Positions 23,910 to 31,264 of a stretch of DNA of 35,541 bases are shown piece after piece. The position numbers and the translations under genes were made by a program. The notes beneath the pieces were generated by a model that did no database searches, had not been told where the DNA came from, and saw nothing but the letters and a program-made list of their open reading frames with translations. Each line of letters starts with the position of its first letter. Positions within the stretch are counted from its first letter, which is position 1. Where the stretch lies: the NCBI GenBank assembly GCA_902793695.1, contig CADBEI010000019.1, forward strand, positions 1 through 35,541, written 5' to 3'. The DNA comes from an uncultured Pseudomonadota bacterium (GTDB lineage: Bacteria; Pseudomonadota; Alphaproteobacteria; RF32; CAG-239).

Positions 23910-24023
23910 AAAAAAAAACTCCTTTAAACAGGAGCCGTCAACAAAACAAAATATTTTCATCTCATTAAACCGGCTCGGTTTTATATTGTTCCCTGCTTAT
24001 AAGCCCTGCAAGCACCGAGAACA
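23910..24023 (-). promoter_or_regulatory. Structured leader of the NAD-salvage operon, candidate translational switch
   Basis: In the leader RNA, AGGAG of the ribosome-binding site (23923-23919) pairs with CTCCT (23934-23930), closing a 5-bp hairpin over it. A competing 6-bp pairing, GAGCCG (23976-23971) with CGGCTC (23937-23932), would take part of that anti-ribosome-site strand and free the site. GAGCCG is itself contested by a local hairpin AAACCG / CGGTTT (23981-23967) and by CTCGGT (24019-24014) with ACCGAG (23979-23974). A further hairpin at 24022-23988 holds TGCTTGCAGGGCTTATAAGC. Mutually exclusive pairings ending at a masked ribosome site are the layout of a translational riboswitch, or of protein-controlled attenuation. 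No known class is recognised. Confidence 0.45.
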
Positions 24024-24056
24024 ATTATACGATAGTTCAGAAAATAAAAATGTCAA
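24024..24056 (-). promoter_or_regulatory. Putative promoter of the NAD-salvage operon
   Basis: Perfect TTGACA (24056-24051) and perfect TATAAT (24029-24024) on the minus strand, but 21 bases apart. A weaker TATCGT lies 16 bases from the -35 box. The overlong spacer may mean activator dependence or use of the second -10 box. Confidence 0.45.
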
Positions 24057-24091
24057 GATTTTTTTCCATTGTTTAAAAATCAACTCTTAAC

Positions 24092-24128
24092 AAAAAACAC
24101 CCGTCGGTTTTACCCGTCGGATGTTTTT
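24092..24128 (-). terminator. Rho-independent terminator after the lipoprotein gene
   Basis: Minus-strand stem AAAAACA-CCG-CGG with two mismatches pairs across TAAAAC and is followed by TTTTTTG. It separates the lipoprotein gene from the NAD-operon promoter. Confidence 0.7.
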
Positions 24129-24145
24129 ATGCTCATACAAAAAAT

Positions 24146-24574
24146 TCACTTTCTCTTACCGCCCCACGCCAAGATATTTTCTTTGGTATCAATTACATCA
24201 AACCAAATCTTGTGGGTATCGATAATTTCATTGTCCTCTGAAAGAAGCTCGACCACAATATTTCCGCCTTGAGCAAAAATAGGAGTCTTCATAATCACTT
24301 CTTCCTCAATTCGCACCCGTGCGTCTTTTCCTTTTTCTTTGAAGTAGACACGGATTGCACCCCAGTGATTGTTTTTTACCGTACCGACTGAACCGTCCTT
24401 ACTGAATAAGAACGAGTGATTGACGATTTTTACCGGAGAATTACTGCGACAGCAGACTCTTCCCATATTTTCCACGGACGGAGCGGAAGAAAACATTTCA
24501 TCATCTGCCTTCTGGCAGGAAACAACTGACATTGTCAGCATCAGGCCGATAAGACCTAAAAAAGTTTTTCTCAT
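24146..24574 (-). CDS. Hypothetical lipoprotein
   Basis: 142 residues; no family recognised. The signal peptide LGLIGLMLTMSVVSC ends in a lipobox with Cys at residue 20. The mature part is a likely beta-sandwich, with VKIVNHSFLFSKDGSVGTVK, WGAIRVYFKEKGKDARV and NIVVELLSEDNEIIDTHKIW. A CC pair (about residues 41-42) is conspicuous. No Shine-Dalgarno sequence is present; instead an 11-bp tandem repeat abuts the ATG. It has its own terminator and is transcribed alone. Membrane anchoring on the periplasmic side is expected. Confidence 0.65.
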   Translation of the reverse strand: MRKTFLGLIGLMLTMSVVSCQKADDEMFSSAPSVENMGRVCCRSNSPVKIVNHSFLFSKDGSVGTVKNNHWGAIRVYFKEKGKDARVRIEEEVIMKTPIFAQGGNIVVELLSEDNEIIDTHKIWFDVIDTKENILAWGGKRK

Positions 24575-24575
24575 A

Positions 24576-24607
24576 TGTGTTTGTATTGTGTTTGTATTGT
24601 GTTTGTA
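24576..24607 (-). repeat. 11-bp tandem repeat in the lipoprotein gene leader
   Basis: Unit TGTGTTTGTAT (plus strand) occurs almost three times without mismatch. It ends 1 base from the start codon, where the ribosome-binding site would normally be. As RNA it reads as A/C-rich ACAAACACAAT units. Confidence 0.9.
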
Positions 24608-24767
24608 AAATAATATTCATCATTATTCTGTAACTGTGATCAGTACACACCGATTTTGTCAAATATTAAGAGAAAATTTTGCTTTTTTTGCATCTTTTAT
24701 TAACCGCACCGATTTTTATGCAAACAATAAAAACCGCGTAATCCGGTTCACAGCTTAATTAAGACAT

Positions 24768-24795
24768 AAAAAAAGCGGAGACATTCAATCTCCGC
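24768..24795 (-). terminator. Strong rho-independent terminator after merR
   Basis: Perfect 7-bp stem GCGGAGA / TCTCCGC with a 7-base loop and seven T on the minus strand. The adjoining 24608-24767 gap holds no gene; it contains TTGACA (24662-24657) upstream of the lipoprotein gene. Confidence 0.92.
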
Positions 24796-24812
24796 CGCAA
24801 TAAATCAACACA

Positions 24813-25256
24813 TTAAAGATTTGTCAATTTCATTTTTAAACTTTTTAAAGTATTAACCGCACCGGAAATACCCTCAACCGCTTCTTTACTGAGCTCCGTC
24901 CGCACCAAAACCGTTGTTTGCGGCTCCGACTTTGCAAGTTCGTTTCCCTGTTTTTCCGGCTCTTCAAAAAAGTCTTTCTGAATTTCTTCTTCGCCGAGTA
25001 AATTCTTCAAACCCTTGGTTTTGATAAGTTGTTGCGCCCCTTCAATCGTATAACGATTATTATAAAGCAGACTTTTAATCAATTTAATGATTTCCACGTC
25101 ATCCGGACGATAATAACGCCTTCCGCCGCCGGTTTTCATTGGCTTTATCTGGCTGAATTTAGTTTCCCAAAAGCGCAAAACGTGGGTTGCCACACCAAGT
25201 TCATCTGCCACTTCGGCAATGGTTTTAAATGCGGATTTAGACTTATTAATCATCAT
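24813..25256 (-). CDS. MerR-family transcriptional regulator
   Basis: 147 residues. The winged helix-turn-helix lies at the N-terminus: [20 protein letters not shown] (10-29), then [40 protein letters not shown] and [12 protein letters not shown] weakly conserved acidic linker and a C-terminal amphipathic helix ([14 protein letters not shown]) suit dimerisation. No metal-binding cysteines are seen. The gene directly follows ihfA (25-base gap), an arrangement common in alphaproteobacteria, where this type is usually left as a MerR regulator of unknown effector. GGAGG lies 7 bases before the ATG. Confidence 0.92.
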   Translation of the reverse strand: MMINKSKSAFKTIAEVADELGVATHVLRFWETKFSQIKPMKTGGGRRYYRPDDVEIIKLIKSLLYNNRYTIEGAQQLIKTKGLKNLLGEEEIQKDFFEEPEKQGNELAKSEPQTTVLVRTELSKEAVEGISGAVNTLKSLKMKLTNL

Positions 25257-25281
25257 AATTCAGCCTCCTCGGCAAAAACGG

Positions 25282-25572
25282 CTATTTTACGCCGCTGACA
25301 GCCTTTCTTAAAATTTGTGAAGGCTTAAACGAAATCACGGTGCGCGGAGTAATCGCGGCCTCAACTCCGGTTTTTGGATTACGGCCGATTCGCGCATTTT
25401 TCTTGCGCAATGCAAACGTGCCAAACGAAGAAATTTTGACATCATTACCTTTAGCCAATTCCGACTTAATTTCTTCGATAATCATATCCAAAACATCGCC
25501 GGAGTCTTTACGAGATAATCCGATTTCTTCATAAATGGCTTCGGTAATGCTCACACGCGTAACAGTTTTCAT
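25282..25572 (-). CDS. ihfA: Integration host factor subunit alpha (IhfA)
   Basis: 96 residues, full-length HU/IHF fold. With the beta subunit it bends DNA sharply and shapes recombination, replication and transcription complexes. TRVSITEAIYEEIGLSRKDS starts the helical body. VKISSFGTFALRKKNARIGR leads to the beta arm, whose tip RNPKTGVEAAITPRTVISFK holds the intercalating proline. IHF-alpha is preferred over HU because of the TR-S-x-E-A start and pairing with merR. AAGGGAAGGA precedes the ATG. Confidence 0.93.
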   Translation of the reverse strand: MKTVTRVSITEAIYEEIGLSRKDSGDVLDMIIEEIKSELAKGNDVKISSFGTFALRKKNARIGRNPKTGVEAAITPRTVISFKPSQILRKAVSGVK

Positions 25573-25680
25573 TTTTCCTTCCCTTTAGTTAAATTAAACG
25601 ATTGACTACATATATAATGCCAAGCGGACAAAAACAAAACCACTTTAAGCAAATGATTCACAACTTTTTATTTTGATATG

Positions 25681-25711
25681 AAAAACCGTCGCAGAAAACT
25701 CGGCGACGGTT
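25681..25711 (-). terminator. Rho-independent terminator after the Lon-family gene
   Basis: Perfect 9-bp stem AACCGTCGC / GCGACGGTT with a 10-base loop, followed on the minus strand by TTTTTC. Confidence 0.88.
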
Positions 25712-25730
25712 CTTTAATAATTATGTATAG

Positions 25731-28169
25731 CTAAATGCAACCGTTTGTTTCTTTAGCATAATGCACATAGTCACGATAATATTCTTTAAGACTCTGCTGT
25801 ACCAGATAATTCACCGTATTTTTCGGGTATTCACCTTTAGCATTAAGCTTTCCGGCCTTCTTTCCGGTCAAAATCTCAATACCGTCGTCAACCGTATCGA
25901 TGGCATAAATTGTGAATTTTCCTTCTTCCACCGCCTGCAGAATATCGGCACGTAGCATCAGATTATCCACATTGGTGCGCGGAATAATCACACCCTGCGT
26001 ACCGGTCAATCCCTTATAAGCGCACACATCAAAAAATCCTTCAATTTTTTCGTTTACGCCGCCGATAGGTTGAATTTCGCCGAACTGATTGATGGAACCG
26101 GTCACGGCAATACTTTGCTTAATCGGCAACTCGGCAATTGCCGAAACCATACAATAATATTCCGTGGACGATGCACTGTCGCCGTCAACTCCGCCGTAAG
26201 ATTGTTCAAACACAATCGAGGCCGAAAGCGAAAGCGGAGAGTGTTTGGCAAAGCGATTGGCTATCAACGACTTCAAAATCAAAACGCCCTTGCTGTGTAT
26301 CGGGCCGCTCATTGCCACTTCGCGCTCAATATTTACAAAGTCACCTTTTCCCATTCGCACTTGTGTTGTAATTCGCGCCGGCTTACCAAAGGTGTAATTT
26401 GAAAAATCATACACCACCAAACCGTTGATTTGTCCCACTCTTTCGCCGACAACATCCATCAAAATCGTCCCCTTATCGATTTCTTCCAACATTGCCTTTT
26501 TCACGCGGTCGGAGCGATAAACCTGTGCTTCAATCGCCTGCTCGATATGATTTTTGCCGATTTGTTTGGAATTGGACTTGCGTGCCCAATAATCGGCCTC
26601 TCGCAATAAATCGCCGATAGAAGAAATATGTGCCGTCAGTTTATTGGCATCATCGGCCAAACGCGACGCATGTTCAATAACGCGCGCCACCGCCTGCTTA
26701 TTCAGCGAGCGCAAACCTTTCTTTTGCGAAAGCGAACCGATGAGTTTTGCATATTCCACCTCGTTTTCCGGCGTCCGATCCATAATCGTACCGAAATCGG
26801 CCTCGACTTTAAAGAAATCACTGAAATCCGGATCGCGTTCACACAATAAGTCATAAATTTCGAAATCTCCGGTCAACACAATTTTGATATCCAGCGGAAT
26901 CGGCTCCGGATCAAGTGAAATCGTCGTAAAGCTGGTATCTTCGCTCGGAGCTTCGATTTTGATGTGTTTGGAAGCAATCGCCCGTTTCAACGAATCCCAT
27001 GCAAACGGCTGTTCCAAAACCTTGCGCGCATCCAAAAGCAAAAAGCCGCCGTTGGCGCAGTGTAAAGCACCGGCCTTAATCAATGTAAAATCGGTCAAAA
27101 GCGCGCCGTATTGCTGTATTCTTTCCACTTTGCCCACCAAATTTCCTTGCGTCGGATGGTCAAGCGTAATAATCGGAGCACCGGCATCCGGAGTATTTTT
27201 AACAATGACATTGACTTTAAGTTTGGCAAACTTATCTTCTTCCGGCTGTTTCATTCGGCTGAGCAACATTTGCAAAGGTTCTTCATCACCGTTGCCGGCA
27301 GCCAGATTCTTTTCCTTATCTTCCGGCACAAAATCATCAACATTATCCAAAATATGGTCTTGAATTGATTTCAAAAATTTTGTGGCCTGTGTAAGCCCTT
27401 TATACTTTTTGCGCAACTCATCAATCGGCTCTTTTACCGCCGCCTTGGTAAATCTGAAACGCAAAGCATCGATTTCGTCTTTTTGTTTTTCTTCCCACTG
27501 CGGCAAGTCCTGCGTAGCGTTCTCAATTTCTTCCTGCATGGCATTCAAGTCGTCCATAATCAGCTTTTTTTCATCATCCGGAAGTTGGTCGAAAACATCC
27601 GGACTCAACACTTCGCCGTCTTTCATCGGAGCCACTACCAATCCCATTTGCATATGTAGCAGAGAAACCCTTTTTCCGCGGGCTTTTTTTTGCAAAACAT
27701 TGATATATTCTTCACGTTTTGACTTATATTTTTGCCTGATAATCGACAATGCCGCCTTATATTCGTCAGATTCCACAAAAGCGGTCAGCGATGATGAAAA
27801 TTCGTCCAACAAATCGTCGACGTCTTTGGCAAATTCTCCGGCTTTTCCCGCCGGAAAACGAATAGCTTTCGGTTTATATGGCTCATCAAAATTATATATA
27901 TAAGCCCAGTCATCAGGAGTTTTGCGCTTTTTTGCTTCTTTTTCCAAAATTCTTTTAACCAAACTGGTTTTACCCGTTCCCTCCGGTCCGAGGCAGAACA
28001 GATTATATCCGCGTGAACGAATGTGAATTCCCAACTCAACGGCACTGATGGCTCTGTCTTGTCCCAAGGCGGAAAGACGTTCTTCCAAATCTGCCGTGGT
28101 ACTGAAACCGAATTTTGAAGTATCACATTTGCGATAAAGTTGGTTAGAATTTAATTTTGTAATAGCCAT
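25731..28169 (-). CDS. Lon-family ATP-dependent protease (AAA_32/LonB-like type)
   Basis: 812 residues. The Walker A loop is near the N-terminus, FCLGPEGTGKTSLVKRIL (58-75). A long insert with coiled-coil character follows (about 120-290), then an AAA_32-type region (about 330-560; GALHCANGGFLLLDARKVLE) and a C-terminal S16 protease domain. The Ser-Lys dyad is Ser665 in GGVDGDSASST and Lys708 in GGVNEKIEGFF, 43 residues apart as in E. coli Lon. It lacks the Lon N-terminal substrate domain, so it belongs to the YcbZ/LonB-like group, not LonA. Probably cytoplasmic quality control. It stands alone, divergent from the TPR gene across 66 bases. Confidence 0.9.
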   Translation of the reverse strand: MAITKLNSNQLYRKCDTSKFGFSTTADLEERLSALGQDRAISAVELGIHIRSRGYNLFCLGPEGTGKTSLVKRILEKEAKKRKTPDDWAYIYNFDEPYKPKAIRFPAGKAGEFAKDVDDLLDEFSSSLTAFVESDEYKAALSIIRQKYKSKREEYINVLQKKARGKRVSLLHMQMGLVVAPMKDGEVLSPDVFDQLPDDEKKLIMDDLNAMQEEIENATQDLPQWEEKQKDEIDALRFRFTKAAVKEPIDELRKKYKGLTQATKFLKSIQDHILDNVDDFVPEDKEKNLAAGNGDEEPLQMLLSRMKQPEEDKFAKLKVNVIVKNTPDAGAPIITLDHPTQGNLVGKVERIQQYGALLTDFTLIKAGALHCANGGFLLLDARKVLEQPFAWDSLKRAIASKHIKIEAPSEDTSFTTISLDPEPIPLDIKIVLTGDFEIYDLLCERDPDFSDFFKVEADFGTIMDRTPENEVEYAKLIGSLSQKKGLRSLNKQAVARVIEHASRLADDANKLTAHISSIGDLLREADYWARKSNSKQIGKNHIEQAIEAQVYRSDRVKKAMLEEIDKGTILMDVVGERVGQINGLVVYDFSNYTFGKPARITTQVRMGKGDFVNIEREVAMSGPIHSKGVLILKSLIANRFAKHSPLSLSASIVFEQSYGGVDGDSASSTEYYCMVSAIAELPIKQSIAVTGSINQFGEIQPIGGVNEKIEGFFDVCAYKGLTGTQGVIIPRTNVDNLMLRADILQAVEEGKFTIYAIDTVDDGIEILTGKKAGKLNAKGEYPKNTVNYLVQQSLKEYYRDYVHYAKETNGCI

Positions 28170-28235
28170 TTTAAAATAATCCTCATATAATGAACATTAT
28201 AAATAATATAGTCTTAAAATGCTAACAGAGGGTAA

Positions 28236-29720
28236 ATGTCGGAAAAATATTTTGAATGGGTTATATCTTTTCTGCTCGTTTGTATGATTTTGCTGCCGGC
28301 GCTCATATGGCGTTTACATATACGTCTGCGTTTTTTGCAAAATCTGGTGCGAATAAATATTTTGAAACGTCAACAGCAAAGCAATCAAAATCTGCTGTTT
28401 TCGGCCGATATTCTGAATCAATCCGTGTATGCTTTGTTTTTTTTGCGTAATTCTGCCGCCCGACGCGCTCTGCGTGCGTTGACCGGCGGTAACACCGCAC
28501 AAGCCGTCTCCGTTTTGCAAAACAAACACCCTGTTCTCGCTTTGTTATTGCAAGCACACACCGATACCGCAGATGCGTACAAACAACTGAAACGCCGGAA
28601 TTTTCTTCCCATCACCGACCGCAAATACGGGGTATATATCCCGCTTTTGGCACATTTGATGCATGACCGCAACACTTTGCTTGCGTCTGTAGAAAAAATA
28701 ACTCCGCAACTTACAAAATACACCCGCACCGCTCAAGCTTATTTTCATGCGATTTCGGCCTATGCTTATTTACAGGAAGGAGATATGCTCTCGGCCTCGC
28801 AAAATGCCTCGGCGGCACTCAAATTCTTCCAAAAAAAGCAATTTGCGATAGAAACTGCGGCGTGCCACTTGATATTGGCGGAAATTTATCGTATCAGCTG
28901 TGTAAACGATATAGCACAAACCATGATTGAATCCGCCCTCAAAATTTATCAAACGCAGAAAACCCCGCTTTTTTTAGCTAAAGCACACACTGCCAAAGGA
29001 ATGTTGATGGTATTTGAAAATCGTTTTGAAGAGGCCGAAGCCGAATATCAAAAGGCAATGCATTTGCCGATTACATCGCAACTTCGCGCCGATATACTGA
29101 ATCAACAGACTTTGCTGGCTCTGGCTCAAAACCGTACCGCCGTAGCCGCCGCTCGTGTAAAAACTGCTCTCGATATGCAAAAACAGCTGAAAAATCCGTA
29201 TGGTACCGCATTTTCTTTGCAGCTTTCCGCACACATTCATTTCCAAAAAAAGCAACATCGGCTAACGGTTAAAGATGCCGCAGAAGCTTACAAACTTTAT
29301 CTCAAACAAAAAAATTTTTCCGCTGCAGCCGAGTGCCTGTATCTGGCGGCGGAAGCCGAATTCAAGATGAACTGTTACACCGCGGCCGAAAAAAAACTGC
29401 GCGAAATTTTGCAAATCAATCGAACACACCCGAACAGTTTTCATACAGCCAACGCATACAGTCTGCTCGGTATGATTTATTTGCAGAAAAAAGATATGCA
29501 ACGAGCCAAAGTTCTGTTTCAGCAATCTTTACATCTTGAACAAAGCCATCGCCGTTGCGAAGGTTTGGCCGCCGATTATGCCAATTTGGCTTTGATTGAC
29601 GAACTTTCAGACTACTCCGATAACGCGGCGGCAAATTGGCAAATTGCCTTGGAATATGCCAAAGAAACCGGTGATAAGGAATTGGTTTCGCTGATTGAAA
29701 AGCACAGGGACGAGAGATAA
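28236..29720 (+). CDS. Membrane-anchored TPR protein
   Basis: 494 residues. One N-terminal transmembrane segment (about 8-28, VISFLLVCMILLPALIWRLH) is followed by a basic stretch. From about residue 150 to the end are tetratricopeptide-like helix pairs, for example AYFHAISAYAYLQEGDMLSA, AKAHTAKGMLMVFENRFEEA, AYSLLGMIYLQKKDMQRAKV and ADYANLALIDELSDYSDNAA. The layout resembles HemY- or YfgM-like scaffold proteins, but no specific family is recognised. AGAGGG precedes the ATG. It is the first of three plus-strand envelope-type genes with repeat architecture. Confidence 0.75.
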   Translation: MSEKYFEWVISFLLVCMILLPALIWRLHIRLRFLQNLVRINILKRQQQSNQNLLFSADILNQSVYALFFLRNSAARRALRALTGGNTAQAVSVLQNKHPVLALLLQAHTDTADAYKQLKRRNFLPITDRKYGVYIPLLAHLMHDRNTLLASVEKITPQLTKYTRTAQAYFHAISAYAYLQEGDMLSASQNASAALKFFQKKQFAIETAACHLILAEIYRISCVNDIAQTMIESALKIYQTQKTPLFLAKAHTAKGMLMVFENRFEEAEAEYQKAMHLPITSQLRADILNQQTLLALAQNRTAVAAARVKTALDMQKQLKNPYGTAFSLQLSAHIHFQKKQHRLTVKDAAEAYKLYLKQKNFSAAAECLYLAAEAEFKMNCYTAAEKKLREILQINRTHPNSFHTANAYSLLGMIYLQKKDMQRAKVLFQQSLHLEQSHRRCEGLAADYANLALIDELSDYSDNAAANWQIALEYAKETGDKELVSLIEKHRDER

Positions 29721-29784
29721 TTCTTTACTTTTGAAGATGAATTGTATAAATTGGAGTGATAAAAGATTTAAGGTAGTCATTTTT

Positions 29785-31158
29785 ATGTTGAATATGGAAT
29801 TTATAAATCGAATTACTTTGTTTCAACTTCCCCCCGAAGCTGAATGGCACAGCCTTATTTCGCACTTTTATGCCCGCTACAACCATATACACGAATTGGT
29901 ACTGACTGAATTCGGTCCGAACGGATTTATCGTTCTGTTTTTATTTTTCCTGTTTTTGCTGATTATCATCATCATTTACATTAAATCGTTGCTAGATACC
30001 TTCAGTGCCGGCCGTGCCGAAATGGAAGATGAAAATGCCGAACCGGACGGTTTGTTCTATACAGTCGAGGAACCGGAATTAACCTTGGCTAATGATAATG
30101 ATGCGGATAACACACAGATTTTTGACAGCGAAGAATTGGAAAAAATCCGAGAAGACCAAGAACTCTCCGCCAGTCTGATTTTAGCCTCGCAACAAACTGC
30201 CGATTATCTGCATTTGGAGCAGGATTACATTGAACTTAAAAAGAAAATGCAAAAGCACGCACAAGAAAGTCAACGCCGCCGCAAAATGCTCGAAGAACAG
30301 GAAATTTCGGCCATAACCTCCAAAAAAGGAAATAAACTCAAAAAGGAAAGCAAAGCCGAAAAAGAAAAAGTCGATGATACGCCGGATAATCCGGTAGCGG
30401 TTGTTTTAAGTATGCTCGGACACGGTGTAACCGAACAAAAAATCGCACAAGCATTATATTATTACAACAAATCCGTAATGTCCGAAGAAGATATCATTCA
30501 GATTGTTTCCTCTATCAATAAATTTATTGACCTGTGTAAATCGGGCAAATTTAATCTGACACCGCAAAAACAGCCGTTGCCGTCTCCGGTTACGGCGATG
30601 CTTGATCTTTCAAACGGCGATTCTTCTTCTTGTTTGATTTTGTTGCAATCTCTGCTTAATTCGCAAATGCAAAAAGCTGAAAATGAAAGCGGAATCATCC
30701 GCGATTTTACCTATGCAGTCGCCGCCAATATTGCCTGCATAATGGGTAATATTGCCAAACTCGGCGACTTGGAACTTGCACATAATTCTTTTGAACTGGC
30801 AACCGAGCTTTCGCCCAAAAACGTAACGGCATGGAGTCGCCTCGGCGATGTTTATATGCTTGAAGACACCAAAGGCAAAGCCATGATTGCTTACCAGACC
30901 GTTCTGGATATCGGTGATCGCATACTTTATTCCGAACAAATTGCCAACGCCCAACAAAAGCTGTCCGAATACTATTTGGCGCAAGGACTTGATGCCAAAG
31001 CCAAAGAAATGAAAGAAGAGAGTACTCGTTTCTACGAAACATACGGCATTGCCACTCCGCTCAGCAACAGTGAACTCAAGGTTTATCAAACACTTAAAAA
31101 GCAAAATTCCGAAACTTTGCCGGCTGTTATCAGCGCTTTAATTTCCGACCGTCGCTAA
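29785..31158 (+). CDS. Membrane protein with coiled coil and TPR-like C-terminus
   Basis: 458 residues from the ATG at 29785 (MLNMEFINRI), which has AAGG upstream; the open frame continues upstream into the previous gene. A strong transmembrane segment lies at about 47-69 (FIVLFLFFLFLLIIIIIYIK). An acidic stretch and a charged coiled coil follow (about 140-205; YIELKKKMQKHAQESQRRRK), then a linker. TPR-like pairs lie near 330-440 (DLELAHNSFELATELSPKNV, AWSRLGDVYMLEDTKGKAMI). The architecture suggests a cytoplasmic scaffold anchored at the inner membrane. No named family. It lies 64 bases after the first TPR gene. Confidence 0.7.
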   Translation: MLNMEFINRITLFQLPPEAEWHSLISHFYARYNHIHELVLTEFGPNGFIVLFLFFLFLLIIIIIYIKSLLDTFSAGRAEMEDENAEPDGLFYTVEEPELTLANDNDADNTQIFDSEELEKIREDQELSASLILASQQTADYLHLEQDYIELKKKMQKHAQESQRRRKMLEEQEISAITSKKGNKLKKESKAEKEKVDDTPDNPVAVVLSMLGHGVTEQKIAQALYYYNKSVMSEEDIIQIVSSINKFIDLCKSGKFNLTPQKQPLPSPVTAMLDLSNGDSSSCLILLQSLLNSQMQKAENESGIIRDFTYAVAANIACIMGNIAKLGDLELAHNSFELATELSPKNVTAWSRLGDVYMLEDTKGKAMIAYQTVLDIGDRILYSEQIANAQQKLSEYYLAQGLDAKAKEMKEESTRFYETYGIATPLSNSELKVYQTLKKQNSETLPAVISALISDRR

Positions 31159-31194
31159 AATCGTTTATCAGCCTGTTAATTTACATCAAAGCGC

Positions 31195-31223
31195 TTGAAG
31201 AATATAAAAATTCGTGCTAACTT
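31195..31223 (+). promoter_or_regulatory. Possible promoter of the MORN-repeat gene
   Basis: TTGAAG (31195-31200), 17-base spacer, TAACTT (31218-31223), about 40 bases before the ATG at 31265. Weak matches. Confidence 0.35.
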
Positions 31224-31264
31224 CATCACAAATCGGTTACTCGTAATTGTTACGGAGAAAAATT

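Noticed and set aside
23910-23960. In-frame upstream ATG for the NadM-like gene
   Set aside because: No ribosome-binding site; AAAGGAG at 23919-23925 clearly serves the ATG at 23909.
23910-24023. Known NAD+-I or NAD+-II riboswitch
   Set aside because: I cannot recognise the conserved core of either class by eye; left as an unclassified candidate.
24625-24660. CRP-like palindrome TGTGTACTGATCACA upstream of the lipoprotein gene
   Set aside because: Half-sites are spaced by 5, not 6, and one half has a mismatch; too weak to call.
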